The notes: generated by a model not told the origin, from the letters alone. A stretch of 64,000 bases of DNA from Duncaniella muricolitica (GCA_025808375.1 CP061009.1:2294001-2358000); one strand, 5' to 3'; shown: positions 18,302 through 28,186, numbered from the stretch's first letter. Translations and numbers: made by a program.

Positions 18302-18973
18302 TTAGAAATCAAGTAGTTTATACAGTTGCTTGGCCCGGGCTTTTGATACGAGGTCAAAGTGCCACCACTCAGTACGGATTGTCGAGAATCCGGCATTTTT
18401 CATCACTTTGCGCAGCAGCAGTCTGTTCTGGCGTGCATTCTCGCTAATCACTCCGGTTTTCACCAGATGAAGTTCTCGATCGATATTTGCTTCCACTCCG
18501 AGGTGATCCACAGGTGTACCCATATCAAGCTCGTTGCCGTTCTCGTCAGCAATGGTGACATCTACAGCCACGCCATAATTGTGCAGACCGCCACCACGTG
18601 CAGGATTGGCCACATAATTGGCCTTAGGAGTACCCTTGACAGCTTTAAACATACGCCGTTGCACGCTCATCGGCCTTGCAGCATCCTTGACAAGAAGATG
18701 GCACCCCGGCATCAGCGAACTCAAATCTCGCTGTGCTTCGGCCAAGGCTTTGGCTGCATCAGGATGAAGCCATGCGTCTTGGATGCCGTCATCATAAAGC
18801 ACCACTCCCGTAAAATTGTCATCACGCGCATACATGAGCGAGACCATTACGTCAGGAGATATTGCCGTGACACTGACATATCCACGTTCGGCGAATATTT
18901 CTTCAAGGCTTCGAGCCTGAGAACACAGCCCTGAAATCATCAATACCACTGTTGTCAATAATGAAATTTTCAT
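18302..18973 (-). CDS. D-Ala-D-Ala dipeptidase, VanX/DdpX type (peptidase M15D)
   Basis: A 223-aa protein with a signal peptide (MKISLLTTVVLMISGLCSQA), so exported. Zinc and catalytic motifs of the family are present: GGGLHNYGVAVDV (His and Asp ligands) and TEWWHFD (catalytic Glu and His ligand). The family cleaves D-alanyl-D-alanine; in gut Bacteroidales a role in wall turnover or nutrient use is more likely than vancomycin resistance, since no vanH/vanA partners are present. The frame is open to 19066, but the ATG at 18973 gives the signal peptide. Confidence 0.88.
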   Translation of the reverse strand: MKISLLTTVVLMISGLCSQARSLEEIFAERGYVSVTAISPDVMVSLMYARDDNFTGVVLYDDGIQDAWLHPDAAKALAEAQRDLSSLMPGCHLLVKDAARPMSVQRRMFKAVKGTPKANYVANPARGGGLHNYGVAVDVTIADENGNELDMGTPVDHLGVEANIDRELHLVKTGVISENARQNRLLLRKVMKNAGFSTIRTEWWHFDLVSKARAKQLYKLLDF

Positions 18974-19027
18974 GCCACAAAAGTATGAAAAAAACTTAAA
19001 ACAGGCAGTTGTTTGAGCGTAAAATTG

Positions 19028-19035
19028 TACATTTG
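19028..19035 (+). promoter_or_regulatory. Candidate -7 box (TACATTTG) for the TPR gene
   Basis: TACATTTG at 19028-19035, 24 bases before the ATG at 19060. A TTG at 19009-19011 is 16 bases upstream, closer than usual. Confidence 0.5.
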
Positions 19036-19059
19036 TACCATTATACCATACACAACCAG

Positions 19060-21090
19060 ATGACAAAAATACTACGCCGGATATTTCCGCTCATCATATT
19101 TCATGCTGTCGCAGTGACAGTCACAGCGCAAATCAACACCGACCAGGTGATGCGCATCGGCCAGAACAATATGTTTCTTGAAGACTATGTGCTGTCGATA
19201 CAATACTTCAATCAGGTGATTGATGTGAAGCCGCACCTTGCCCGGCCTTATTTCCTGAGATCTATCGCCAAACTCAATCTTGACGACTTTCTCGGAGCCG
19301 AACGTGATGCCACAATGGCCATAGAGCGTAATCCGTTTATAGTCGATGCATGGGAAGTACGCGGTGTGGCCCGACAAAATATGGGCAAAAACCATGAGGC
19401 CATAGAAGATTACAACCATGCTCTCGAGCTGCTTCCCGACAACCGAGGGCTGCTCTACAACAAGGCTATGGCTCAGCAGGACATAAAGGACCTTGACGGA
19501 GCGGCCGACACCTATGCCTTAATGCTGAAACGCTACCCCAATTTTGATGGTGGATATATAGGACGGGCGCGAATGAGACTTGAACTAAAAGACACCGTCA
19601 GTGCGCTTGCCGACATTGAGAAAGCTCTCGATATCAACCAAAATTCCATCAACGGCTATCTGATGCGTGCCGACATAGCCATACACTCCGACAAAAACTA
19701 TGCATCGGCTCTTGAGGATATGAACCATGCCATCAAGCTCCAGCCCAAATATGCCGGTTATTTCATCAACCGTGCATATCTCCGCTATATGACCGATGAT
19801 TTCCAAGGTGCTTTTGCCGACTATGACTATGCCCTGCAGCTTGAACCACAAAACACCACAGCACTGTTTAACCGAGGACTGTTGCGTGCCGAAGTTCATG
19901 ACAACAACAAAGCCATCGCCGACTTCTCGACCGTACTTTCGCTTGATGACCTCGACTACAAAGCTCTCTATAACCGCGCCATGCTCCTTGCTGAAATCGA
20001 GGATTATGACGGCGCGCTGCGCGATATGAACAAGGTCATTGACGCATTCCCCGAATTTGCAGCCGCCTACTTCCTGCGCTATGACATAAACCGCCGCAAG
20101 GGCGACATGCGCGCAGCCACCCGTGACTATGACCGTTCGCTCGCTCTCGCAAAGACCCGGGTACAGGTTTCGCCTCTTTTTGACGGAAGCGGTGAATCTG
20201 CCGACTCCGTGGCAGACGGTGAGACGGAGTCATATTCTCAGGAACAGGTGAAACGCCGGTTCACCACTCTCACCACCATTGCCGACAATTCTTCGCCTGA
20301 ACAGATATTCAACAGCAAGGACATACGTGGCAAGGTGCAGGACCGAAATGTCAATATCGAACTTGAACCCATCTTCGCCATTTCATATTACACCTCTCCC
20401 ACCGAACTCAAAATGAGCGGAGACTACATACGTGAAGTCGACGACATAAATTCGACACGTATGCTCAGGTTTCTCCTTCAGGTCACCAACCGCGAGCCGT
20501 CCATGACCGACGAGGAGACAGCCACAGCCCATTTCAATTCCATAAACTACTATACCTCCTACCTCGCAAGCCACACGCCGCGTGCCATTGACTTTCTGGG
20601 ACGAGCCATGGACTACATGACCCTCCGTGACTATGAGCATGCCATCGCCGACCTTGACCGCGCCATTGCCATAACCCCCGATTTCACCCTGGCCTATCTC
20701 ATCAGGGCTAACGCACGCTATCTCAGTACACGAATATCCACAGACGAGTCCGGAGCCACTCCGGCAATGTCGGCAGCCATGTCACGTAACGCCTTGTTGC
20801 GCGCAGCCGTCGCCGACCTCGACACCGTCATCAAGCTCTCTCCATCAATGCCCATCGCTTACTATAATAAAGGCGTCATACTGGCCGGCGAGGGCGATCT
20901 CACTTCGGCCATATCCTGCTTCAACAAGGCTATAGAACTGAAACCAGATTTTGGCGAAGCCTTCTATAACCGCGGCTACGTATTCCTTTCGCTTGGCAAC
21001 CGCGACGCGGCGTTTGCCGACCTCAGCCGAGCTGGCGGACTCGGCATAGTCCCATCATACAACCTTCTCAAACGCATGTCAGCAAAATAA
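19060..21090 (+). CDS. Large secreted or periplasmic TPR protein
   Basis: A 676-aa protein with a signal peptide (MTKILRRIFPLIIFHAVAVTVTA) and at least eleven tetratricopeptide repeats in two blocks, residues about 25-370 and 500-670 (for example AIEDYNHALELLPDN and AISCFNKAIELKPDFGEAFYNRGY). A low-repeat linker lies between them. TPRs are protein-binding scaffolds; the partner is unknown. The ATG at 19060 was chosen over a frame start at 19009 because it opens the signal peptide. It is divergent from the VanX-type gene and 88 bases before aspartokinase, which has its own -7 box. Confidence 0.85.
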   Translation: MTKILRRIFPLIIFHAVAVTVTAQINTDQVMRIGQNNMFLEDYVLSIQYFNQVIDVKPHLARPYFLRSIAKLNLDDFLGAERDATMAIERNPFIVDAWEVRGVARQNMGKNHEAIEDYNHALELLPDNRGLLYNKAMAQQDIKDLDGAADTYALMLKRYPNFDGGYIGRARMRLELKDTVSALADIEKALDINQNSINGYLMRADIAIHSDKNYASALEDMNHAIKLQPKYAGYFINRAYLRYMTDDFQGAFADYDYALQLEPQNTTALFNRGLLRAEVHDNNKAIADFSTVLSLDDLDYKALYNRAMLLAEIEDYDGALRDMNKVIDAFPEFAAAYFLRYDINRRKGDMRAATRDYDRSLALAKTRVQVSPLFDGSGESADSVADGETESYSQEQVKRRFTTLTTIADNSSPEQIFNSKDIRGKVQDRNVNIELEPIFAISYYTSPTELKMSGDYIREVDDINSTRMLRFLLQVTNREPSMTDEETATAHFNSINYYTSYLASHTPRAIDFLGRAMDYMTLRDYEHAIADLDRAIAITPDFTLAYLIRANARYLSTRISTDESGATPAMSAAMSRNALLRAAVADLDTVIKLSPSMPIAYYNKGVILAGEGDLTSAISCFNKAIELKPDFGEAFYNRGYVFLSLGNRDAAFADLSRAGGLGIVPSYNLLKRMSAK

Positions 21091-21126
21091 AAGGAGACAA
21101 AAAATGTCAGTTTAAAACATTTTTCG

Positions 21127-21134
21127 TATCTTTG
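21127..21134 (+). promoter_or_regulatory. Candidate -7 box (TATCTTTG) for the aspartokinase-lysA unit
   Basis: TATCTTTG at 21127-21134, 44 bases before the ATG at 21179. The -33 region is only T-rich. Confidence 0.55.
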
Positions 21135-21178
21135 ACACGTTTTTACAACATTTATCACGAATATAGTTTTCAAAAAGG

Positions 21179-22498
21179 ATGAAAGTATTGAAATTTGGTG
21201 GCACATCGGTAGGTTCGGCCGAGAGAATACGCCACGTCGCAGACCTCGTAAGCTCCCGAGGCCGCAACATCATAGTGCTGTCAGCTATGTCCGGCACTAC
21301 CAACACTCTTGTAGAGATAGCCGGCTACCTCTACAAGCGCAACGTAAACGGAGCAAAAGAGACAATCAACCTTCTGGAATCAAAATATCTCAAGACACTC
21401 TCGACTCTTTATGACAAACACGAGAGCCGCGAGCGTGCCCTTAAAGAAATCAAAGCCTGCTTCAACTACATCCGTTCGTTCACTCAGCGCGAGACTTTCG
21501 GTGAAGTTGAGGAAAAAATCATACTCGCACAAGGAGAAATCATGAGCGTTGCCATGATGACAATCCTTCTCAACGAGCGCGGCCTCTATGCCGAGGCTCT
21601 TCCCGCACTCGACTTCATGAAGACAGGCACTAATGCCGAGCCCGACATGCAGCATATACAGCTCCATCTCCAGCCGTTGCTCGACAAATACATGGATGCC
21701 GACATTTTCGTGACCCAGGGTTTCATATGCCGCAATTCCTCAGGCGAAATCGACAATCTCCAGCGCGGCGGCAGCGACTATACAGCTTCACTCATCGGAG
21801 CAGCTATTGAAGCCGAGGAAATTGAAATCTGGACCGACATCGACGGCATGCACAACAACGACCCCCGATTTGTCGAGAAAACATCGCCCGTGGGCGAGCT
21901 TCATTATGAAGAGGCCGCCGAGCTTGCCTATTTCGGTGCCAAGATTCTCCACCCCACCTGTGTGCTCCCGGCCAAAGTCAATAACATACCCGTGCGTCTA
22001 CTCAACACTATGGAGCCCGAAGCTCACGGCACACTTATCTACAACAACATAACCGATCCTTGCATAAAGGCTGTGGCGGCAAAAGACAATGTCGTCGCTA
22101 TTAAAATCAAAAGCTCGCGTATGCTTCTCGCCTACGGTTTCCTGACACGCGTGTTTGAGACTTTCGAAAAATACAAGACCCCCATCGACATGATTGCCAC
22201 AAGCGAGGTGGGTGTGTCACTCACCATCGACTCGGAGCGTTTCCTTCCCGAGATTGTCGACGAACTCCAGAAATTCGGCACCGTGACCGTAGACAAGGAC
22301 ATGGTAATCGTATGCGTAGTAGGCAATATGGAGTGGACCAACACCGGCTATGAGGCCCGTGCGATGGAAGCTCTCGCCGACATCCCGGTGCGCATGATTT
22401 CTTATGGCGGTTCCAACTACAACATCTCGTTCCTCATTCGCAAGGATGACAAAGTTGCAGCACTCAACCGTCTGAGCGAAAAACTGTTCAACAACTAA
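21179..22498 (+). CDS. lysC: Aspartate kinase (monofunctional)
   Basis: A 439-aa kinase that makes aspartyl-4-phosphate, the first step to lysine, threonine and methionine. The N-terminus KVLKFGGTSVGSAERI is the kinase signature; GSDYTASLIGAA and WTDIDGMHNNDPR are further active-site strands. Residues about 300-439 form two ACT domains (EVGVSLTIDSE and VCVVGNMEW), suggesting feedback control by an amino acid. No homoserine dehydrogenase part is fused. It is followed 19 bases later by lysA, so lysine is a likely effector; that is inference. Confidence 0.94.
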   Translation: MKVLKFGGTSVGSAERIRHVADLVSSRGRNIIVLSAMSGTTNTLVEIAGYLYKRNVNGAKETINLLESKYLKTLSTLYDKHESRERALKEIKACFNYIRSFTQRETFGEVEEKIILAQGEIMSVAMMTILLNERGLYAEALPALDFMKTGTNAEPDMQHIQLHLQPLLDKYMDADIFVTQGFICRNSSGEIDNLQRGGSDYTASLIGAAIEAEEIEIWTDIDGMHNNDPRFVEKTSPVGELHYEEAAELAYFGAKILHPTCVLPAKVNNIPVRLLNTMEPEAHGTLIYNNITDPCIKAVAAKDNVVAIKIKSSRMLLAYGFLTRVFETFEKYKTPIDMIATSEVGVSLTIDSERFLPEIVDELQKFGTVTVDKDMVIVCVVGNMEWTNTGYEARAMEALADIPVRMISYGGSNYNISFLIRKDDKVAALNRLSEKLFNN

Positions 22499-22517
22499 AA
22501 ATAATCCGACATACAGC

Positions 22518-23669
22518 ATGACACGATTCCCAGTTGCTGAATTTAACGATCTCTCGACTCCATTTTACTTCTACGACCTTGCACTGCTCGACCGCACATT
22601 GGCAGAAATAGCCCGCACTTCGCGCGACGAACGTTTCAAAGTGCACTATGCCATGAAGGCTAATGCCAATCCAGGCATTCTTCGTCATGTGCAGGCGGCC
22701 GGACTTGGAGTTGACGCAGTGAGCGGCGGAGAGATTCAGGCAGCTCTCGACGCAGGATTCAAAGGCTCGCAGATAGTTTATGCCGGAGTCGGCAAGACTG
22801 ATGCCGAGATTATACTCGCCCTCAAGAATGGCGTAGGATGTTTCAATGTCGAGTCTGAGCCCGAGCTCGAAATCATCAACGAGCTTGCCGCATCGCTTGG
22901 CAAGACCGCCGATATAGCTCTGCGCATCAACCCCAACATCGATGCCCACACCCATGAGTATATAACCACCGGACTTGCCGAAAACAAGTTTGGCATAAAC
23001 CTCGAGCAGATGCCTCATCTCATAGAGAAAGCCAACGACCTCGATAATGTCAATCTCATAGGTCTGCATTTCCACATCGGCTCTCAGATCACCGAGACCG
23101 ACCCCTTTGTAATGCTCTGCGAGACCATCAACAGACTTCAGGATGAATGGGAGGCCAAAGGTGTAACCTTCAGATCAATCAACGTCGGCGGCGGTCTTGG
23201 GATAGATTACGCTGATCCTGACCGCCATCCAATACCCGACTTCGAGGGTTACTTCAAGTCATTCCGCAATCATCTCCGACTCCGTCCCGACCAGGAACTT
23301 CACTTTGAGCTCGGCCGATCGGTAGTGGCGCAGTGCGGCAGTCTCATCACCCGAGTGCTCTATGTAAAAGAGGGTACCACCAAACGTTTTGCAATTGTCG
23401 ACGCCGGCATGACCGACCTGATACGTCCGGCTCTCTACAATGCCCACCACCGCATAGAGAACATCTCGTCGCCCAACGGTGAGAGACATCATTACGACAT
23501 CGTAGGCCCAATATGCGAATCGTCCGACTGCTTCGGCAAGGACGAACTTCTCCCGTCCATACGCCGCGGTGACTTCCTGGCTCTTCGTTCGGCCGGTGCA
23601 TATGGTGAAATCATGGCTTCGCAATATAATTGCCGCCAGCTCCCCTCATCATATTTCTATGAGAAGTAA
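22518..23669 (+). CDS. lysA: Diaminopimelate decarboxylase
   Basis: A 383-aa PLP enzyme of the alanine-racemase-fold group that makes lysine from meso-diaminopimelate. The PLP lysine lies in HYAMKANANP (near residue 48). HFHIGSQ, the glycine-rich INVGGGLGIDY, ELGRSVVAQCG and the second-domain CESSDCFGKDE are all present. It is somewhat short for LysA but has all key motifs. Paired with aspartokinase upstream; an OPT transporter starts 30 bases downstream. Confidence 0.94.
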   Translation: MTRFPVAEFNDLSTPFYFYDLALLDRTLAEIARTSRDERFKVHYAMKANANPGILRHVQAAGLGVDAVSGGEIQAALDAGFKGSQIVYAGVGKTDAEIILALKNGVGCFNVESEPELEIINELAASLGKTADIALRINPNIDAHTHEYITTGLAENKFGINLEQMPHLIEKANDLDNVNLIGLHFHIGSQITETDPFVMLCETINRLQDEWEAKGVTFRSINVGGGLGIDYADPDRHPIPDFEGYFKSFRNHLRLRPDQELHFELGRSVVAQCGSLITRVLYVKEGTTKRFAIVDAGMTDLIRPALYNAHHRIENISSPNGERHHYDIVGPICESSDCFGKDELLPSIRRGDFLALRSAGAYGEIMASQYNCRQLPSSYFYEK

Positions 23670-23699
23670 ACATCCTTACCATCTAATATCATCAATGTT

Positions 23700-25685
23700 A
23701 TGACACAAAAACAGACCGACGAAGTGGTATATCAGGAGGTAGATCCTGCTGAAATGCCTGAAAACGCGTTTCGGGAACTCGGTGATGACGAGCATTATCG
23801 TCCGATAATGCATCCGGCTCACGACTATCCTGAAGTCACTCCCTACTCCGTGACCATGGGACTGCTGCTCGCTGTGATATTCAGTGCGGCAGCCGCCTAT
23901 CTCGGACTCAAAGTAGGCCAGGTGTTTGAAGCCGCCATTCCAATCGCCATTATAGCGGTAGGACTCTCCGGTGCGCTCAAGAAGCAAAATCCTTTAGGGC
24001 AGAACGTGATTATCCAGTCGATAGGTGCGTGCTCCGGAGTGATTGTGGCTGGTGCCATCTTCACTCTTCCCGCCCTCTACATTCTTCAGGCCAAGTATCC
24101 TGAAATATCCGTCAACTTCTTTCAGATATTTCTCAGTTCGCTGCTTGGCGGAGTGCTTGGCATCCTATTCTTCATTCCTTTCCGTAAATATTTCGTAAAG
24201 GATATGCACGGCAAGTATCCTTTCCCCGAAGCCACTGCTACCACCCAAGTGCTTGCAAGCGGACTCGGCAAGGAATCATCCAATGCCGGACAGGCCAAGA
24301 CTCTTGTAATATCATCGCTCATAGGCGGTCTTTATGATTACCTCGTGGAGACATTCGGCTGGTGGACAAGCACTCTCAACACGATGGCGACATCATGGGG
24401 ACAGACTCTTACCGAGAAGACCAAACTCGTGTTGAGCTGCAACACCACTGCCGCCGTGCTGGGTCTGGGCTATATCATTGGCCTCAAATATGCATTCATC
24501 ATCTTTGCCGGTTCGGTCTTCGTATGGTGGGTGCTCATTCCCCTCATGGGCACTTATGGAGCTGCCGAAATCACAGCCCTCTCACCGACCGAGATATTTG
24601 CCGACTATGCGCGACTCATCGGTATCGGAGGCATCGCCATGGCAGGAATCATCGGCATCGTGAAATCATGGGGCATCATCCGCGAGGCTGTCGGACTTGC
24701 TTCACGTGAGCTTAAAGGCAATGCGGCCTCTGCCAAGACCATCCGTTGGCAGACCGACATATCCATGAAGCACATCGTGTTTTTCGTAACCATAGCACTT
24801 GTGGTGGTGTTCCTGTTCTTCTGGCTTGGTGTCATCAACACATTCTGGCAGGCACTCGTCGCATGGGTGGTTGTCACAGTGATTGCATTCCTGTTTACCA
24901 CAGTGGCAGCCAATGCCATCGCTATCGTAGGCTCCAACCCTGTATCGGGCATGACACTCATGACCCTCATCATCGCTTCGGCAATCTTTGTCGGCATCGG
25001 TCTCAACGGCACCTCCGGCATTGTAGCCTCTATGGTTATCGGCGGTGTGGTATGTACAGCCCTCTCGATGGCCGGCGGCTTCGTGACCGACCTCAAGGTT
25101 GGCTACTGGCTCGGCTCAACGCCCAAGAAACAGGAGTCATGGAAATTTCTCGGCACACTCGTCTCTGCTGCAACAGTCGGCGGCGTAATACTTCTGCTCA
25201 ACCAGGTGTATGGATTCACCGGTGAAAATGCACTCGTTGCTCCTCAGGCCAACGCCATGGCCAAGGTCATCGAGCCTCTCATGATGGGTGGCGACACTCC
25301 CTGGATACTCTACATGGTAGGAGCCATTCTCGCACTGCTTCTCAATTGGCTCGGAGTGCCGGCACTCGCCTTCTGCCTCGGCATGTTCATCCCTCTCCAG
25401 CTCAACACCCCGCTGTTGGTCGGTGGAGCTGTAGCATGGTTTATCGGTAGCCGTTCCAAGGACAAAAGTGTCAACAGTGCACGTGCCGACCGCGGCACGC
25501 TCATCTCCTCGGGCCTTATTGCCGGTGGTGCGTTATTTGGTGTATTTGCAGCACTCACCCGATTCCTCGGATTTGAATATATCAACCCCATGTCGGCCAT
25601 CGCTACTCAGTGGAGCGGTCTGGCTGCATATGCCTTGCTTATCATCTACCTGATATGGGATTCGATGAGAGCCAAGAAACTCTGA
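23700..25685 (+). CDS. OPT-family oligopeptide transporter
   Basis: A 661-aa membrane protein with about 15 hydrophobic segments after a short soluble N-terminus. Signature stretches include GLLLAVIFSAAAAYLGLKVGQVFEAAIP and KYPFPEATATTQVLASG, as in bacterial OPT proteins. The family moves small peptides or metal chelates by proton symport. Its place directly after aspartokinase and lysA suggests that peptide-derived amino acids and lysine synthesis are coordinated, which is inference. A strong terminator follows. Confidence 0.92.
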   Translation: MTQKQTDEVVYQEVDPAEMPENAFRELGDDEHYRPIMHPAHDYPEVTPYSVTMGLLLAVIFSAAAAYLGLKVGQVFEAAIPIAIIAVGLSGALKKQNPLGQNVIIQSIGACSGVIVAGAIFTLPALYILQAKYPEISVNFFQIFLSSLLGGVLGILFFIPFRKYFVKDMHGKYPFPEATATTQVLASGLGKESSNAGQAKTLVISSLIGGLYDYLVETFGWWTSTLNTMATSWGQTLTEKTKLVLSCNTTAAVLGLGYIIGLKYAFIIFAGSVFVWWVLIPLMGTYGAAEITALSPTEIFADYARLIGIGGIAMAGIIGIVKSWGIIREAVGLASRELKGNAASAKTIRWQTDISMKHIVFFVTIALVVVFLFFWLGVINTFWQALVAWVVVTVIAFLFTTVAANAIAIVGSNPVSGMTLMTLIIASAIFVGIGLNGTSGIVASMVIGGVVCTALSMAGGFVTDLKVGYWLGSTPKKQESWKFLGTLVSAATVGGVILLLNQVYGFTGENALVAPQANAMAKVIEPLMMGGDTPWILYMVGAILALLLNWLGVPALAFCLGMFIPLQLNTPLLVGGAVAWFIGSRSKDKSVNSARADRGTLISSGLIAGGALFGVFAALTRFLGFEYINPMSAIATQWSGLAAYALLIIYLIWDSMRAKKL

Positions 25686-25695
25686 TATAAGCATT

Positions 25696-25757
25696 AAAAA
25701 CTCATGCCGGAGAATTATCGCTGAACGGATGATTTTTCCGGCATGAGTTTTTTCATT
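25696..25757 (+). terminator. Rho-independent terminator after the OPT gene
   Basis: Arms 25696-25711 and 25737-25752 (AAAAACTCATGCCGGA and its complement) pair fully, and the right arm runs into T-rich sequence. Confidence 0.85.
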
Positions 25758-25863
25758 TCAGACACTCGCTACGCGACATTATCGCACCTTTTACGGCATC
25801 TCGCTTGCTATGATCGATTGTAGGATGAAGAAATCCGGGCAGACAAGAATAAAAATCCACTAA

Positions 25864-27168
25864 TTGAAGACCATCAACAGAGAAATACTATCGTTAGCCA
25901 TTCCGTCAATCATAACCAACATCACCACACCGCTGCTGGCATTGATGGACGTCGCTATTGTCGGCCATATGGGTGACGCATCCTACATAGCTGCGATAGC
26001 GGTCGGAGGCACCATATTCAATATGATATACTGGCTCTTTGCCTTCCTCCGCATGGGCACAAGCGGAATGTCGGCTCAGGCCCACGGGGCATCTGATGAA
26101 TCAGAGCTCAACCTGGTGCTTGCGCGGGGCACGGCAGTAGCGTTAGGAGCATCTGTGCTCATAATAATATTTTCACCACTTATAGGACGGATAGCCTTTG
26201 CTGTAATGGAGGTCGAGCCTCATGTGAGAGCAATGGCGCAGAGATATTTTGCCATACTTGTATGGGGTGCGCCGGCTGTGCTGTGCACCTACACGCTGTC
26301 GGGATGGAGTCTCGGCCGCAAAAATCCCAAATCTCCCATGTGGGTCTCATTCATAATAAATATCAGCAATATTGTCGTAAGCCTCGTGCTGGTCTATGTA
26401 TTCAATCTCAAAATCGAGGGTGTGGCTATCGGCACATTATCAGCCCAATGGCTCGGCGTCATAGCTTTTGTAGTGATTGTCGCACGCAAATATCATCCGA
26501 CGGTCACTTCTCCTCGACAGATATTCCGGCACGGCGCACTCCGGCGGTTCTTCTCGGTCAATGCCGACATATTCCTGCGCACATGTTGCCTCATAGCCGT
26601 GACGGTATGGTTTACGCGCGCAGGTTCCGAACAAGGCACGGTGACACTGGCCGTCAACACACTGCTGATGCAGTTTTTTGTACTGTTTTCTTATTTCATG
26701 GACGGTTTTGCCTTTGCCGGCGAGGCAATATGCGGCAACTGTCTCGGCGCGTCAGACCGCAACCGGCTTGACACCGCCATACGTGCCCTGCTCAGATGGG
26801 GGCTGTGGGTCGCTGTAATATTTACCGCAATATATTTCATTTGTGGTAAATGGATCATGCAACTGTTGAGCGGTGACGCAAACGTTGTCGCAGCTTCGCG
26901 TGAATATTTCCATTGGGTAATACTCATCCCTATCACGGGATTTCTTGCATTTACATGGGACGGCGTCTATATCGGCATCACACGCACCCACGAGATGCTC
27001 CTCTCAATGGCCTTGTCGACTGTACTCTACTTCACATTATATTTTCTGCTCTATCCCCACATCGGCAACCATGGCATTTGGATAGCATTCATCTGTTATC
27101 TGCTATCGCGCGGAGTGGTGCTTCATATATGCATAAATCGCGTCAAAAGAAAGATTTTTTTGCATTAA
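25864..27168 (+). CDS. MATE-family efflux transporter (DinF-like)
   Basis: A 434-aa protein with about 12 membrane helices in two halves. The N-terminus (INREILSLAIPSIITNITTPLL) is typical of DinF-branch MATE proteins, which export drugs or metabolites using a sodium or proton gradient. A stop codon lies at 25861-25863 and the first usable start is TTG at 25864, so a TTG start is inferred. Its 3' end carries the promoter elements of the thiamine operon. Confidence 0.9.
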   Translation: MKTINREILSLAIPSIITNITTPLLALMDVAIVGHMGDASYIAAIAVGGTIFNMIYWLFAFLRMGTSGMSAQAHGASDESELNLVLARGTAVALGASVLIIIFSPLIGRIAFAVMEVEPHVRAMAQRYFAILVWGAPAVLCTYTLSGWSLGRKNPKSPMWVSFIINISNIVVSLVLVYVFNLKIEGVAIGTLSAQWLGVIAFVVIVARKYHPTVTSPRQIFRHGALRRFFSVNADIFLRTCCLIAVTVWFTRAGSEQGTVTLAVNTLLMQFFVLFSYFMDGFAFAGEAICGNCLGASDRNRLDTAIRALLRWGLWVAVIFTAIYFICGKWIMQLLSGDANVVAASREYFHWVILIPITGFLAFTWDGVYIGITRTHEMLLSMALSTVLYFTLYFLLYPHIGNHGIWIAFICYLLSRGVVLHICINRVKRKIFLH

Positions 27169-27191
27169 TAGAGATAAAGAAGTAACTTTGC
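27160..27191 (+). promoter_or_regulatory. Promoter of the thiamine operon, overlapping the MATE 3' end
   Basis: TTG at 27160-27162 (within a TTTTTTTG run), a 21-base spacer and TAACTTTG at 27184-27191. The -33 element lies inside the MATE coding sequence; the TPP riboswitch begins just downstream. Confidence 0.75.
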
Positions 27192-27198
27192 AGAGACA

Positions 27199-27280
27199 AA
27201 GGGGTGCCGCGTTTCAACAAGTCGGCTGAGATGATACCCTCTGAACCTGATGCGGTTAGTACCGCCGAAGGGATTGGACT
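27199..27280 (+). promoter_or_regulatory. TPP riboswitch (THI element)
   Basis: The conserved core is plain: GGGGTGCC at 27202-27209, CTGAGATGATACCC at 27227-27240, and ACCTGATGCGGTTAGTACC through GAAGGGA at about 27245-27273. Thiamine pyrophosphate binding shuts off the downstream genes. A GGCCAA-ACC-TTGGCC hairpin at 27293-27307 lies between the aptamer and the thiD start. It has no T-run, so control of translation initiation is more likely than termination. Confidence 0.97.
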
Positions 27281-27352
27281 CAGATTTTCCCCGGCCAAAC
27301 CTTGGCCCGCTCATCGCTTTGTCTGACACGTAATACAAAGATACACAATGCG

Positions 27353-28186
27353 ATGAGAAAATATTTCACCGTACTTTCAATAGCCGGAAGCGACCCCTCG
27401 GGGGGAGCGGGCATACAGGCCGACATCAAGACGATTTCGGCCCTCGGATGCTATGCCATGACGGCGATAACCTCACTCACAGCCCAGAACACCACCGGGG
27501 TGCGCTCAATCATGCCCGCATCTCCGTCCATCGTGACCGACCAGATTGATATGGTCATGGAGGATATCCCTCCGATGGCCGTAAAGACCGGCATGCTGTG
27601 TAATGCCGAGGTAGCAGGAGCAGTTGCGGAACGGCTGAAACATTACCACATCAACAATCTCGTGATCGATCCGGTGATGGCATCGACATCCGGTTCACGT
27701 CTGCTTAGCGAAGATGCGATAGCATTGATTACACGCGAAATATTCCCGCTATCGACGCTAATAACTCCCAACAAAAGCGAGGCGGCCGCTCTCACCGGCG
27801 AGGACGACCCCGACCGTCAGGCCGCAGCATTCTCCGACATGGGATGCCGCAACATATTGCTCAAAGGGGGCGATACATCTGACCGCGATTTCAAGACCGA
27901 CATCCTCTATCTCGACAACTGCAAAAAACGTATTGAGCTGCGGGCCGATGCCATCAACACGGCCAACACACACGGGACCGGCTGCACACTCTCGTCAGCC
28001 ATCGCGTCATATCTCGCCTTGGGCTACAATCTCACCGAGGCTGTCAATGCTGCCAAACTATACATCACGCGTGCTCTCGAAGCCGGAGCGTTTGTCACTA
28101 CCGGCAAGGGGCACGGTCCTGTCAATCATTTCTACTCTCCGCGCAGACTTAAGAATTTCAATCCGTCAACATTCAGAAACTTATGA
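27353..28186 (+). CDS. thiD: Hydroxymethylpyrimidine / phosphomethylpyrimidine kinase
   Basis: A 277-aa ribokinase-fold enzyme that phosphorylates HMP twice, giving the pyrimidine half of thiamine. The N-terminal SIAGSDPSGGAGIQADIK and the C-terminal HGTGCTLSSAIAS (anion hole and catalytic Asp region) are both present. The ATG at 27353 was chosen to leave the riboswitch outside the gene. It overlaps thiS by 4 bases (ATGA). Confidence 0.96.
   Translation: MRKYFTVLSIAGSDPSGGAGIQADIKTISALGCYAMTAITSLTAQNTTGVRSIMPASPSIVTDQIDMVMEDIPPMAVKTGMLCNAEVAGAVAERLKHYHINNLVIDPVMASTSGSRLLSEDAIALITREIFPLSTLITPNKSEAAALTGEDDPDRQAAAFSDMGCRNILLKGGDTSDRDFKTDILYLDNCKKRIELRADAINTANTHGTGCTLSSAIASYLALGYNLTEAVNAAKLYITRALEAGAFVTTGKGHGPVNHFYSPRRLKNFNPSTFRNL

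Noticed and set aside
18302..18973. Vancomycin-resistance gene vanX
   Set aside because: No vanH or vanA-type ligase nearby and the host is Gram-negative; a wall-turnover dipeptidase is the simpler reading.
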